Numbered from the stretch's first letter, positions 36,690 to 46,029 are shown. The stretch: DNA of 64,000 nt from JAPPKS01 sp963667895 (GCA_965223985.1 OZ245030.1:2542001-2606000); one strand, 5' to 3'. Translations and numbers: made by a program. Notes: generated from the sequence alone by a model not told the origin.

Positions 36690-37532
36690 ATGCTGCCATT
36701 TCAAGTCTGCCTTGCCTTTTGTATCGTTTTCGTCGGTTGCCAGTCTACTTCAGACGAAAAAGCGCAACAGATTGAGAAACTGAAACGTGAGGCGATTCAG
36801 CTCCAGTTAGGGCTGACACTTGCCCCAGAGGATGTGCACGGACATCTTCAGCTCGGTGAGGTCTTTCATAAGCTGGGAGAGCGCGAGAAAGCAATTAAGG
36901 AATTCCAAACTGCACTACGGTTTGACGAGGAGAACGCTCACGCCCAGAACAACCTTGGACTGGTCTACATGGATTTGCCATTGACAGAGGCGGCAATCGA
37001 AGCATTCCAGAAGGCTATCGAACTGCAAGCAGATAACCCGGCATTTTACAACAACCTCGGTTATGCTTATGATACCGATGATCGGTCTGAAAAGGCGATT
37101 GAGGCATATCGAATGGCGATTGAGTTAGATTCAGAATTCCAGGATGCCTATTTTAACCTTGCGTGGGTTTACCACGCCAGAGGACAGTTTGAGGAAGCGA
37201 TTAGATATTATCAAGGAGCTCTTGAGTTGAATACGAGTGACTCGGAGGCTCACTACAATCTCGCGGAAGTCTACCACGAAACCGGCCAATTGGATTCGGC
37301 AATTCGTGAGTATGAGCAAGCGTTATCGCTTGTTCCGGACGATCCAGAGATTTATTATCAACTCGCACGGGTGTATCAGAAAAAAGGAGATGACCTAGCA
37401 ATGGCACGGTATTTGAGCCTCTTTTCAGAACATGCTGCAGAGCTGCCGAGGTTTGAAGATGAAATCCAAAACGCCAAACAGATGAAAAAAGTATCAGGGT
37501 CTAATGACACGGACTCACAAGTCAAGAATTAA
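36690..37532 (+). CDS. TPR-repeat lipoprotein
   Basis: 280 residues from ATG 36690. The signal MLPFQVCLAFCIVFVGCQS ends in a lipobox, so Cys17 is probably lipidated. About six tetratricopeptide repeats follow from residue ~45 to 250, for example AHAQNNLGLVYMDL, PAFYNNLGYAYDT and SEAHYNLAEVYHETGQLDSA. It would act as a periplasmic scaffold for protein contacts; the partner is unknown. The longer frame from GTG 36642 would put 16 residues before the signal and is unlikely. Confidence 0.75.
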   Translation: MLPFQVCLAFCIVFVGCQSTSDEKAQQIEKLKREAIQLQLGLTLAPEDVHGHLQLGEVFHKLGEREKAIKEFQTALRFDEENAHAQNNLGLVYMDLPLTEAAIEAFQKAIELQADNPAFYNNLGYAYDTDDRSEKAIEAYRMAIELDSEFQDAYFNLAWVYHARGQFEEAIRYYQGALELNTSDSEAHYNLAEVYHETGQLDSAIREYEQALSLVPDDPEIYYQLARVYQKKGDDLAMARYLSLFSEHAAELPRFEDEIQNAKQMKKVSGSNDTDSQVKN

Positions 37533-37575
37533 TTCATGAAATTCAATTATCACAAGAGAATCGAGAGGAGGAAGG

Positions 37576-37615
37576 TTGACAGGAATTCAACCCCGTGATA
37601 TAATCTTCCTGTCAA
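37576..37615 (+). promoter_or_regulatory. Consensus promoter embedded in a 10-bp inverted repeat
   Basis: TTGACA (37576-37581) and TATAAT (37599-37604) are exact consensus with a 17-base spacer. TTGACAGGAA (37576-37585) is repeated as the exact complement TTCCTGTCAA at 37606-37615. The arms thus cover the -35 box and the expected start site. A regulator binding both arms would block RNA polymerase. Confidence 0.7.
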
Positions 37616-37673
37616 TGTGAAATGCCGTTCGACGTTAGCCGATGAAGTTATTTCACAAGTTATCCAGGGTGAT

Positions 37674-38198
37674 ATGTCTCAAAAAAACGCTACCGTTCTC
37701 ACCGTGAGTCAGATTGTGTTAGGCAGCGCCATCGGTTTAGCCAGCGGTTGGGTCTGCCGCTTCATTGTAGAGTCACTGATCTGGGAAGGTCTAATCAGGG
37801 ATAGCGTGCAGCACGGTTTCTGGGCTGGTTTGCTTCTACTAATCTCCTTTGGGGTTATCTATGGGGGCGCTATCGCTGGAGTGACTGAAGGCGTTCGAAT
37901 AGCCGGACGCTGGATTGATGTTCGCATAGATCGCAAAAGCGCCTATCAAGGGGCGTTTCTTGGGGCACCCGCAATCGTTGCGCTGATGTTATTGCTTGAC
38001 ATCAATTGGGAAATGTTAATCGCTCCGAACGTCCTTTTCTCCCTCCTTTTCGCCGTGGCAAGGTTACTTGTGTTTATCATATCCCTGCCGATTTACATAT
38101 TGCTCGAATGGGTGAAATGTCCCCCGGAACTGTTGTACATCCTAGCCCCGCCAATTGGGGCAATTCTTGGCTACCGTCTCGATTGGAAACGCACATAA
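37674..38198 (+). CDS. Polytopic membrane protein of unknown function
   Basis: 174 residues from ATG 37674 (AGGGTGAT upstream). The frame extends to GTG 37617, but that codon lies only a few bases past the predicted transcription start, so it is rejected. Four or five hydrophobic helices are visible: ~8-30, 42-65, 92-112, 118-142 and 150-168. No known motif. It is the first gene after the strong promoter at 37576 and precedes purF by about 100 bases, so it may be co-transcribed with purine genes. Confidence 0.65.
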   Translation: MSQKNATVLTVSQIVLGSAIGLASGWVCRFIVESLIWEGLIRDSVQHGFWAGLLLLISFGVIYGGAIAGVTEGVRIAGRWIDVRIDRKSAYQGAFLGAPAIVALMLLLDINWEMLIAPNVLFSLLFAVARLLVFIISLPIYILLEWVKCPPELLYILAPPIGAILGYRLDWKRT

Positions 38199-38294
38199 AC
38201 AACTAAAATGTTGTCGACAGAGCCGACATAAACCAATTCGTTTGGTCACAATTCAAAAATTGAGTTTTCTCATGGGACTGGAGTTTCCCAAAGT

Positions 38295-39776
38295 ATGCAA
38301 CATTTTGACGCCTGTGATGAAGATAAGGCAAGAGATGAGTGTGGAGTTTTTGGAATTTTTGGACACCCCAAAGCAGCCGATTTGACTTACTTGGGATTGC
38401 GCGCCCTCCAGCATCGCGGTCAGGAAAGTTCCGGAATAGTCACTTCAGACGACTACGCGTTCTCTTCTTATCGTGAGATGGGGCTCGTTGAGAACGTCTT
38501 TGATGCGGAGATATTGGCTAAGCTGTCCGGGCACATCGCTATTGGGCACAACCGGTACTCAACGGCAGGGGCGAGCCATCTTGGAAACACTCAGCCCCTC
38601 ACTTGCGAATATAAGCATGGACCGCTTGCAATTGCACACAATGGAAACCTCGTAAACGCACAGCGGATTCGCGCAGATTTAGAAAATCGTGGTGCTATCT
38701 TCAGTTCAACCTCCGATACAGAAGTCATTGCTCACCTCATTGCTCGCTCTGAACAAAGCACGTTGCAAGACCGCATTCTCGATGCACTGACAGGGATTGA
38801 TGGCGCTTATTCGCTCGCCTTTATGGGGACATCTATCCTGATCGGCGTTCGCGATCCATACGGCTTTCGCCCGCTGTGGTTGGGACGCGCTGGCGATGCC
38901 TATGTCCTCTCTTCTGAAACTTGCGCCTTTGATGTCATTGAAGCCGAACCAATTCGTGAGCTTTCCCCCGGTGAAATGCTTGTGATTACCGCAACTAATC
39001 GGGAACCTGAGTCCTTCAATTTTGGACGGGATTTAGACCATCTCTCACAATGTATCTTTGAATACATTTACCTCTCGCGCCCAGACAGCGTCGTGTTCGG
39101 TGAGCTTGTTAACCGTCCACGGCGTGAGTTGGGGAGACAACTAGCGCGTGAATGTCCTGCGGAAGCAGACATTGTAATCGGCGTACCGGATTCAGCGACG
39201 CTTGCCGCCCTCGGATACTCGGAGGAATCAGGAATCCCGTTTGATGTAGGGTTGCATCGAAACTCTTATGTCGGACGAGCGTTTATGAATCCCTCTCAAG
39301 ATATCCGTGAGCTCATGGTCAAAGTGAAACTGAACCCGATTCGAGATGTACTTGCAGGGAAACGTGTTGTGGTGATTGATGATTCAATCATGCGGGGTAC
39401 TGAGAGTCGCCAATTTGTGAAACTAATCCGCCAAGGCGGGGCAGCCGAAATTCACGTTCGTATCTCATCCCCGCCCAACAAATTTCCTTGCTTCTACGGC
39501 GTCGATACACCAACCCGTGCGGAACTGATTGCAAGCTCACACACTATCGAAGACGTTCGCAAATATATCCGCGCAGACAGCTTGGGGTATCTCAGTATTG
39601 AAGGGATGCTCAAGTGTGTGAAGTCACCTCAAGATTTTTGCACCGCTTGTTTTGATGGGAACTATCCTGTCGAATTCAGCGAACAACCGACAAAACAATT
39701 ACCCATCAATTTTTCCAGTGTTACAGCCTCAAATCAACTAAGTCGTTCGAGCGAACGCAACGCAAAAAAAATGTAA
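38295..39776 (+). CDS. purF: Amidophosphoribosyltransferase
   Basis: 493 residues. PurF catalyses the first committed step of purine synthesis, PRPP plus glutamine to phosphoribosylamine. The N-terminal class II glutamine amidotransferase begins at Cys16 (DECGVFGIFGH) after a short propeptide that should be removed. LQHRGQESSG follows. The PRPP loop is VVVIDDSIMRGTESRQF and GVPDSATLAALGY precedes it. Cys residues in the C-terminal region (CVKSPQDFCTACF) match the Fe-S cluster type of Bacillus PurF. The last ~25 residues are polar. purM lies two genes downstream. Confidence 0.95.
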   Translation: MQHFDACDEDKARDECGVFGIFGHPKAADLTYLGLRALQHRGQESSGIVTSDDYAFSSYREMGLVENVFDAEILAKLSGHIAIGHNRYSTAGASHLGNTQPLTCEYKHGPLAIAHNGNLVNAQRIRADLENRGAIFSSTSDTEVIAHLIARSEQSTLQDRILDALTGIDGAYSLAFMGTSILIGVRDPYGFRPLWLGRAGDAYVLSSETCAFDVIEAEPIRELSPGEMLVITATNREPESFNFGRDLDHLSQCIFEYIYLSRPDSVVFGELVNRPRRELGRQLARECPAEADIVIGVPDSATLAALGYSEESGIPFDVGLHRNSYVGRAFMNPSQDIRELMVKVKLNPIRDVLAGKRVVVIDDSIMRGTESRQFVKLIRQGGAAEIHVRISSPPNKFPCFYGVDTPTRAELIASSHTIEDVRKYIRADSLGYLSIEGMLKCVKSPQDFCTACFDGNYPVEFSEQPTKQLPINFSSVTASNQLSRSSERNAKKM

Positions 39777-39850
39777 GTACGAATTAGGCATTGAACCTTA
39801 AGTAATCCCTAATTGTGCCTAATGCCGAGTCCCCATATGGAAAGAGCTCG

Positions 39851-40432
39851 ATGCGAGACAGGCATAGAACGAGAAAAACCCAAGCAAATTTGTCCCTCCC
39901 GTTCCAGGCCATGTTCGTCAAGAATGTGTCCACCTCCCAGGGAAAGTACACGCTCTATGCCGTTGTAATCTGCACAATCATCGGTATAACCTCGCACAAA
40001 CCCATAATCTTCCTGATTCAACATTTCAATCCGCCCGCGCCACTGTTTAGCGTTAAGCTGGCATTGCAAAGTGATTTGGACAAAGTCACGGGGATTGAAG
40101 AATTGCGATCGGAGTTCCGGAGAAAAGGGATATTTCTTTCCCAAAGTTCCACTTCGGTTAAGAAGAAAGATAATACCTGGGCTATCACCGACGCTAACAA
40201 TAAAAAGACGTACATTGTCAGGAAAGCGGAGAAGTTGGACATCTACGCCACTACCCCCATTGGAGATGTCGCAAATTTGGCGAGCGCAATCTCGTTTGGA
40301 CTATGCGCAGTGCTTTTGATTGTTTCTCTGCTAAAAATGCAGTCAATCATATCGGCAATTGAAGGACGACGTCTCACAGCCTTCAATCGGCACTTGAAAA
40401 ATCGAAAGAAATCGAATAATTCGGATGACTAA
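39851..40432 (+). CDS. Two-helix membrane protein between purF and purM
   Basis: 193 residues from ATG 39851 (GGAAAGAG upstream); a longer frame starts at GTG 39815. One hydrophobic helix lies at about residues 33-53 and another near 143-165. Between them is a soluble, charged domain of about 85 residues. The C-terminus is basic. I recognise no family. It overlaps purM by eight bases, so it is coupled to purine synthesis expression; a direct role there is not implied. Confidence 0.6.
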   Translation: MRDRHRTRKTQANLSLPFQAMFVKNVSTSQGKYTLYAVVICTIIGITSHKPIIFLIQHFNPPAPLFSVKLALQSDLDKVTGIEELRSEFRRKGIFLSQSSTSVKKKDNTWAITDANNKKTYIVRKAEKLDIYATTPIGDVANLASAISFGLCAVLLIVSLLKMQSIISAIEGRRLTAFNRHLKNRKKSNNSDD

Positions 40433-41456
40433 ACAGAGATTGACGTATGCCGACGCGGGAGTCTCTTTTGAAGCAAAAGCAGAAGCGTTCAAACGCCTAA
40501 AATCGCTCAGCCGTTCAACATACCGCCCAGAAGTCTTGAGCGAGATTGGAAGTTTCGGAGGGCTATTCGCACTCGCAGAATATAATAAGCCCGTGCTTGT
40601 ATCAAGCACAGATAGTGTTGGCACCAAGCTCAAAATCGCTTTCATGATGGATGCGCACGATACAGTGGGGTACGATATTGTGGCACACTGTGCTAACGAC
40701 ATCCTCGTCCAAGGCGCTGAACCGCTCTTTTTTCTAGACTATATCGGCACTAGCGCACTCCGCCCTGAAGTCGTTGAGCAGATTGTAAAGGGTGTTGCAA
40801 ATGGATGTCGAGAAACCGGATGCGCGTTAATCGGCGGGGAAACGGCAGAGTTGCCAGAATTTTACGGGGACGGAGAATACGACCTCGCCGGCACAATAGT
40901 GGGCGTTGTCGAGCGTTCCCAATTGATTACGGGAAGCGATATTCAGCCGGACGATAGCTTAATTGGACTGGGATCGCTCGGGTTGCACACGAATGGGTTT
41001 TCACTAGCTCGGCGAATCCTATTTAATGTTTGTGAGTACACCGCGGATCAATTCATCTCTGAACTCGGTGTGACACTCGGTGAGGAGCTGCTCAAGCACC
41101 ATAGAAGCTATGTGAAACCGGTTCTTAATCTGCGGAAGAAGTGTGATGTCAAGGGCATTGCGCACATTACCGGAGGCGGACTATCGGATAACATCACTCG
41201 GATTCTCCCACAGAATTGCGGTGCGGAAATCCAAAAAGAATCATGGGAGATACCACCAATCTTCACCTTTCTCCAAGAAAGCGGAGATGTTGAGGAGGCG
41301 GAGATGTACCACGTTTTCAATATGGGAATCGGATTAGTGTTGGTCATCCCACCCGATCAAGTCGATACCGCAATCGCCGCACTCAAGGATATGAGTGAAT
41401 CACCATTCCTTATCGGCAAAATTATCTACGGAGAAAGGGGAGTAGAAATTGTCTGA
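40425..41456 (+). CDS. purM: Phosphoribosylformylglycinamidine cyclo-ligase
   Basis: 343 residues. PurM (AIR synthetase) closes the imidazole ring with ATP, fifth step of purine synthesis. Features: LTYADAGVSFEAKAEAF at the start, STDSVGTKLKIAF, the signature DIVAHCANDILVQGAEPLFF and ALIGGETAELPEFY, then HITGGGLSDNITRIL in the C-terminal domain. ATG 40425 overlaps the end of the preceding gene, and its own stop overlaps the TTG start of the next, so three genes are tightly coupled. Confidence 0.95.
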   Translation: MTKQRLTYADAGVSFEAKAEAFKRLKSLSRSTYRPEVLSEIGSFGGLFALAEYNKPVLVSSTDSVGTKLKIAFMMDAHDTVGYDIVAHCANDILVQGAEPLFFLDYIGTSALRPEVVEQIVKGVANGCRETGCALIGGETAELPEFYGDGEYDLAGTIVGVVERSQLITGSDIQPDDSLIGLGSLGLHTNGFSLARRILFNVCEYTADQFISELGVTLGEELLKHHRSYVKPVLNLRKKCDVKGIAHITGGGLSDNITRILPQNCGAEIQKESWEIPPIFTFLQESGDVEEAEMYHVFNMGIGLVLVIPPDQVDTAIAALKDMSESPFLIGKIIYGERGVEIV

Positions 41457-42183
41457 AACGCCCATAGAACAAGCGCTCGTCCACGAATTAACCAATCTCC
41501 TCGAGAACACAGATTTGCGAGTTGTCCTACGTGTTGTTGGTGATGAAGCTGATCCGGATGTCGCCATCTTCTTGGTGACGCTTCAGCAGTCTTCTCCCAC
41601 CCTTGCTAACCACGCCTCCCAGATTCTTGTCCATCTTCCGGCTGAAAAGCAGATTGCAGTCGCTGAGCAGATTACAGGGATGGAAATTGTTGAATCAGAG
41701 CGCGTGAGGGAAATCCACACCCGTTTGATCGATAACATCGCAAATGTGACGAATCAGACGACGGTTCTCGGAGATGGCAAATCTAATCTAGTTAAACTGT
41801 TAGGGCGAATGAAAACAGACGATCAAAACCGCCTGCTGGATTCGTTGGCTGCCAAGCAACCAGACTTGGTCAGCGACATCCATGAACGACTCTTAACATT
41901 TGCCGATCTTGCAACCCTAAATGATTCGGCAATACAGACAATTTTGCAGGTTCTCGACCCCAGCACCATTGCGCTCGCACTTCACAATGCGCCTCAAGAG
42001 GTGCATCAAAAGTTCCTCGACGGCATGTCCGAAGAATTAACTGCTAACGTGGAAGAGGTAACAAATCGGTTGACTTTTGAACAGATGCAAATCGCCGACA
42101 CCGCCCGACAGTCTATCGTCACCCTCGTCCGAAATTTCGCATCCAAGGGAATGATCTCGACCGAACGAGAGTTCAACGAATAA
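41449..42183 (+). CDS. FliG-like armadillo-repeat protein
   Basis: 244 residues starting at TTG 41449 inside the purM end, after AAGGGGAG. The C-terminal two thirds resemble the middle and C-terminal domains of the flagellar switch protein FliG. FADLATLNDSAIQTILQVLD matches the FliG pattern FxDLxxLDDxxIQxLLxxVD. It continues with TIALALHNAPQEVHQKFLDG and RQSIVTLVRNFASKGMIS. FliG is usually ~330 residues and works with FliM/FliN and MotA. No flagellar gene is in the window. Either the organism keeps a lone FliG-type scaffold or the fold is reused. Function unknown. Confidence 0.65.
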   Translation: MSETPIEQALVHELTNLLENTDLRVVLRVVGDEADPDVAIFLVTLQQSSPTLANHASQILVHLPAEKQIAVAEQITGMEIVESERVREIHTRLIDNIANVTNQTTVLGDGKSNLVKLLGRMKTDDQNRLLDSLAAKQPDLVSDIHERLLTFADLATLNDSAIQTILQVLDPSTIALALHNAPQEVHQKFLDGMSEELTANVEEVTNRLTFEQMQIADTARQSIVTLVRNFASKGMISTEREFNE

Positions 42184-42251
42184 TTCTCTCCTGCGGACGC
42201 CTGATTCATACGGTTATCCAGAAACCGCTGCTTATTGACCATCCAATTAAC

Positions 42252-43217
42252 GTGAACGATCATAATATCCATCCTATCCGCATCGGCGTGTCTACCTGTC
42301 TTTTGGGGGAAAAAGTGCGGTTCGATGGTGGGCACAAGCGCGATGCTTTTCTTGTGGATGTCTTCGGGCGTTATGTGGAGTGGGTGCCGGCATGCCCTGA
42401 AGTGGAGATGGGGTTGGGGACGCCGCGTGAACCGATTCGATTACTCCAGCAAGGGGACGACATTCGGTTAGTGATGTCCAAGAGTGGGGTTGACCACACC
42501 GAACGGATGCGGAACTATGCTGCAACACGGGTAGAAGCATTGAGAGAGGAGGACTTGTGCGGCTTTGTGCTCAAGAAAAATTCCCCTAGTTGCGGAATGG
42601 AGCAGGTGCGGCTGTATCAGCCTTCGGGCATCGTTAACCGTACCGGTACAGGCCTGTTTGCTGACGCGCTGATGAAGTCGTTCCCATACCTGCCGGTCGA
42701 AGAGGAGGGACGGCTGCAGGATGCACGTCTGCGAGAGAATTTTATCAGCCGCGTTTTCGCTTATCAGCGCTGGCAACGTGCGATGGCAAACATGGTCACC
42801 CGAGCGACGCTAACGCACTTCCACGAGCATCACAAATTTTTGCTGATGGCTCACAACCAGACCGGAACGCGGCGATTAGGACGTTTACTGGGAACGCCGC
42901 AGCAATTCTCTAATGATGGCGCACTGGCAGCCACTTACCTGGAAGGATTCTCGAACATCATGCGCCGCATACCGACGCTTCGCAATCACACGAACGTCTT
43001 ACAACATATGGCGGGGTATTTCTCAAAAGAACTTATGCCTGATGACCGACAAGAACTCACGGACGTGATTCACCATTACCGGCAGGAACTCTTGCCGCTG
43101 TTTGCTCCGATAACGCTCATTCGCCACTATGTTCGCAAGTTAGATGTGAGATGCCTCCGAGATCAGGTTTATCTTGACCCACACCCGCACGAGTTAATGC
43201 TACTGAACCAATTTTAA
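42252..43217 (+). CDS. DUF523/DUF1722 (YbgA-type) protein, TudS-like desulfidase domain
   Basis: 321 residues from GTG 42252. Residues 1-150 are DUF523: GVSTCLLGEKVRFDGGHKRD, VPACPEVEMGLGTPREP and LKKNSPSCGMEQV. The three Cys match those that hold the [4Fe-4S] cluster in thiouracil desulfidase (TudS) relatives. Residues 180-320 are DUF1722 (HHKFLLMAHNQTGTRRLGRL), often found fused to DUF523 and encoded near photolyases. A tRNA or nucleobase thio-modification role is possible but inferred. It is separated from the FliG-like gene by about 70 bases. Confidence 0.8.
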   Translation: MNDHNIHPIRIGVSTCLLGEKVRFDGGHKRDAFLVDVFGRYVEWVPACPEVEMGLGTPREPIRLLQQGDDIRLVMSKSGVDHTERMRNYAATRVEALREEDLCGFVLKKNSPSCGMEQVRLYQPSGIVNRTGTGLFADALMKSFPYLPVEEEGRLQDARLRENFISRVFAYQRWQRAMANMVTRATLTHFHEHHKFLLMAHNQTGTRRLGRLLGTPQQFSNDGALAATYLEGFSNIMRRIPTLRNHTNVLQHMAGYFSKELMPDDRQELTDVIHHYRQELLPLFAPITLIRHYVRKLDVRCLRDQVYLDPHPHELMLLNQF

Positions 43218-43320
43218 TCAGAAAATGGTTGAAGAAGGTCCAGATATGCGAATTATCAAGGAATACTCCGACTTCGATGTCCCGATTACCTTTCTTCGGT
43301 GGATTTGATATTGAAAAAAC

Positions 43321-44688
43321 TCAACCGTCCGAGAGAGACCCACTCGTTTCATTTTCGATCGATGTGTACACGACGTTGAGAAGTCGATCTAGTTCGGAAA
43401 TGGAGATTTGCAAAGGAGGAATCAACACAATCGTATTGACGATTGGACGAAGTATCACGCCGCGTTTCAACGCTTCTTTGCAAACTTGAGCACCCACCTT
43501 TTCTTCAAGTGCGTACGTTTCCTTTGTCTCTTTATCCCTCACCAACTCTACCCCGGCAGCCAACCCACAAATACGAACATCTCCGACATGGTTAAGGCTG
43601 TAAAATTCCGTGAGACGGCTCTTGAAGTGTGCAATCGTGCGCTGAATTTTTTCGAGAAGCCCCTCTTTTTCAAAAATCTCTATGTTGGCGTACGCGGCGG
43701 CGCACCCCAATTGGTTACCCGTGAACGTATGTCCGTGGAAGAAGGTCTTGAGCTCCTTGTATTCTCCCAAGAAGGCATTGTATATTTCATCGGTTGTGAG
43801 CGTCGCAGCCAAAGGGAGATATCCTGCCGATAACCCTTTCGCTGTACATAGAATATCTGGAACGACATTTTCATGCTCGCACGCCCACATCCGCCCTGTG
43901 CGTCCAATGCCGGTCATCACTTCATCGAGAATGAGAAGCGTGTTAGATTTCCTTGCCAGCGTTTCCACTCCCTTCAAGAAACCTTCAGGGGCGGTAATCA
44001 TGCCACCGGCGCCTTGGATCAACGGCTCTATAATTATCCCGGCAACCTGTCGATCGTATTCATGTAAGGTTTTTTCTAATTCACGCAGGCAATGGTCTCT
44101 CACGGTATCAGGTTGGTTCCCGACCGGAGATCGATAGGCATACGGCGCCGGAACACGAACCGTCTCAAAAAGAAGACCATCAAACGTGCGGTGGAACACA
44201 TCAATACAGCTAACACTCATTGCACCTACGGTATCACCGTGGTACGCGCTATCCAAATTCACGAATATCTTGCGCTCAGGCTCACCCTTGTGCTGCCAGT
44301 ATTGATACGCAATTTTTAAGGCAATCTCTACAGATGTCGCGCCATTATCCGAAAAAAAGACCTTTTCTAAACCCTGCGGGGTAATCTCCACTAATTTTCT
44401 TGCTAGCTTAATCGCGGGGATGTTGGAGTACCCTAACAGCGTTGAGTGTGCAATCTTATCAATTTGTGTTTTGATTGCATCGTTGATTTCTTGCCGGTTA
44501 TGACCGTGGACATTCGTCCACATCGAAGCAACTCCATCAATGTAGCGATTGCCCTCCGTATCAATTAGAAAGACTCCTTCTCCCCGTTCGATTATGACCG
44601 GCTCTTCCGCCAGCCAATCTTGCATCTGGGTGAAGGGGTGCCAAAGGTAACGTCTGTCCCAATCTATAAGTGTCTGCTTGTCCAACAT
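43321..44688 (-). CDS. bioA: Adenosylmethionine-8-amino-7-oxononanoate aminotransferase
   Basis: 455 residues. BioA converts KAPA to DAPA in biotin synthesis, using S-adenosylmethionine as amino donor and PLP. The start LIDWDRRYLWHPFTQMQDW is characteristic of BioA within class III aminotransferases. Other motifs are VFFSDNGATSVEIALK, ILDEVMTGIGRTG and the PLP lysine in CTAKGLSAGYLPLA. No other bio genes are in view. It lies downstream of the terminator at 44731-44766, so it has its own promoter in the short gap. Confidence 0.93.
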   Translation of the reverse strand: MLDKQTLIDWDRRYLWHPFTQMQDWLAEEPVIIERGEGVFLIDTEGNRYIDGVASMWTNVHGHNRQEINDAIKTQIDKIAHSTLLGYSNIPAIKLARKLVEITPQGLEKVFFSDNGATSVEIALKIAYQYWQHKGEPERKIFVNLDSAYHGDTVGAMSVSCIDVFHRTFDGLLFETVRVPAPYAYRSPVGNQPDTVRDHCLRELEKTLHEYDRQVAGIIIEPLIQGAGGMITAPEGFLKGVETLARKSNTLLILDEVMTGIGRTGRMWACEHENVVPDILCTAKGLSAGYLPLAATLTTDEIYNAFLGEYKELKTFFHGHTFTGNQLGCAAAYANIEIFEKEGLLEKIQRTIAHFKSRLTEFYSLNHVGDVRICGLAAGVELVRDKETKETYALEEKVGAQVCKEALKRGVILRPIVNTIVLIPPLQISISELDRLLNVVYTSIENETSGSLSDG

Positions 44689-44730
44689 CTCAAGTTGAGG
44701 CGCGATTTAATGCTCTTGCCCTAAAATAAA

Positions 44731-44766
44731 AATGCGGAATCTAGGGCGTACCCCAGATTCCGCATT
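44731..44766 (-). terminator. Intrinsic terminator of the ferredoxin fusion gene
   Basis: A 12-bp stem, AATGCGGAATCT (44731-44742) with AGATTCCGCATT (44755-44766), is extended by GGG/CCC. On the minus strand it is followed directly by TTTTTATTTT. It lies about 20 bases past the stop of the gene at 44788-46029. This is the clearest rho-independent terminator in the window. Confidence 0.85.
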
Positions 44767-44787
44767 CCGGTTAAAATCGGTTTCAAA

Positions 44788-46029
44788 CTACCCCTTTAGT
44801 TTCGCATAATGAACTTCATGCTCAATCGGCAAATCTTCAACTTTGCCTGACTTCGGAACGATAATTTCAAGCAGCTTATCGCGGTACGTATCCCGGAAGT
44901 TTTCAGGATTCCCTTCAATCTGAAAAGCGTTCCTGAATCCGTTGGGAAATGAACTTGCCCGACCAAGAACCTCCGTAAATCGAGGATCTTCTAGCTTTGC
45001 TTCAACAGTTAGGATATTGCCTTCCAGATGAACCTGATATGCATAATCGGGCATCAAATCCGGTAGATTATGTTCCTTTTTGTATTCACAATCAGGTACC
45101 CACTGTGGGAACTCAACTTCGATAGTATACCGATCCGCTGTTGCTTTGACTCGATGGAGCATGCCGTAGCGACGATAACGTTCTCGCGTGTCCTCAGCGT
45201 AGATGTAACCATCCGTAAGAACGGCCCCCGGTAGGCTTGAACGCGGCGCGTCAGGTTCAACGGCAATCACGGGACGCAGCCATGATAACAATGGACTCGC
45301 AATGAACGACGGGAGCCAACCGTACCATGCGGCGCCAAACCGCTGCTCTTCCTCGCTCGCAGTCGCAACAAGTACGTCCTTGAAGCGATACATCCCTTCC
45401 CCAATTGCGAGGGCGACGCCTAGCAGAATAAACAAGTTACCTCTACTCGTAAAAAGGTCAATGCCCCAAATCGTTGCGCCGACAGCAAAAAGCGCAAGCG
45501 GGTAAATCGCCAAATTAATCAAGCTGTTGATCCCCGTCGAAACCGATGCACTGAACACCTTCGAGTTACACGCTAACTGCTCTAAGTCATTCTTGAATTT
45601 CGCTGATAGCGCTCCCAACAGTGGTTGCGAAAACATGACATGCATGCGCAACAGTGCGCGAATCGAAGACTTCGGCGAATCGAGCATTTGAACAAACTCT
45701 TCAACATCGGATGCTCTAAACGCTGTATCCTCTTGCCCTTGTGCTTTACCGCTGGGACCTGCCCCTTCACCTGCCCCCGGTTTAACAAATGTGTCAAAAA
45801 ATTTGCTGTTTAATTCGTTGTAAGAGGTCCACTCTGCAGGCACCTCATCAATCATAAAAATCGCGGTCACAGGACATACGGGCTCACATGCACCGCAGTC
45901 AATACACTCGTCGGGATGAATATAGAGTTGTTTCTCCCCATCGGTGGTGTGGATACAGTCCACAGGACACACGTCAACACATGCCGTATCCATGACATCT
46001 ATACAGGGCTCACAAATTACATACGCCAT
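44788..46029 (-). CDS. Ferredoxin-membrane-Hsp20-like fusion protein
   Basis: 413 residues in three parts. Residues 1-~85 are a FdxA-type ferredoxin with two Fe-S motifs (YVICEPCIDVMDTACVDVCP and CIDCGACEPVCP). Residues ~100-270 contain a linker (GAGEGAGPSGKAQGQED) and two or three hydrophobic helices (~165-210, ~240-270). The C-terminal ~130 residues are beta-rich, with LEGNILTVEAKLED and SSFPNGFRNAFQIEG resembling an alpha-crystallin/Hsp20 or related sandwich. GGGAGAG precedes ATG by eight bases. I know no named family with this order. An electron-transfer module tied to the membrane is likely; its partner is unknown. Confidence 0.65.
   Translation of the reverse strand: MAYVICEPCIDVMDTACVDVCPVDCIHTTDGEKQLYIHPDECIDCGACEPVCPVTAIFMIDEVPAEWTSYNELNSKFFDTFVKPGAGEGAGPSGKAQGQEDTAFRASDVEEFVQMLDSPKSSIRALLRMHVMFSQPLLGALSAKFKNDLEQLACNSKVFSASVSTGINSLINLAIYPLALFAVGATIWGIDLFTSRGNLFILLGVALAIGEGMYRFKDVLVATASEEEQRFGAAWYGWLPSFIASPLLSWLRPVIAVEPDAPRSSLPGAVLTDGYIYAEDTRERYRRYGMLHRVKATADRYTIEVEFPQWVPDCEYKKEHNLPDLMPDYAYQVHLEGNILTVEAKLEDPRFTEVLGRASSFPNGFRNAFQIEGNPENFRDTYRDKLLEIIVPKSGKVEDLPIEHEVHYAKLKG

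Noticed and set aside
41449..42183. Naming the gene fliG
   Set aside because: It lacks flagellar neighbours and is shorter than FliG, so only a FliG-like call is justified.
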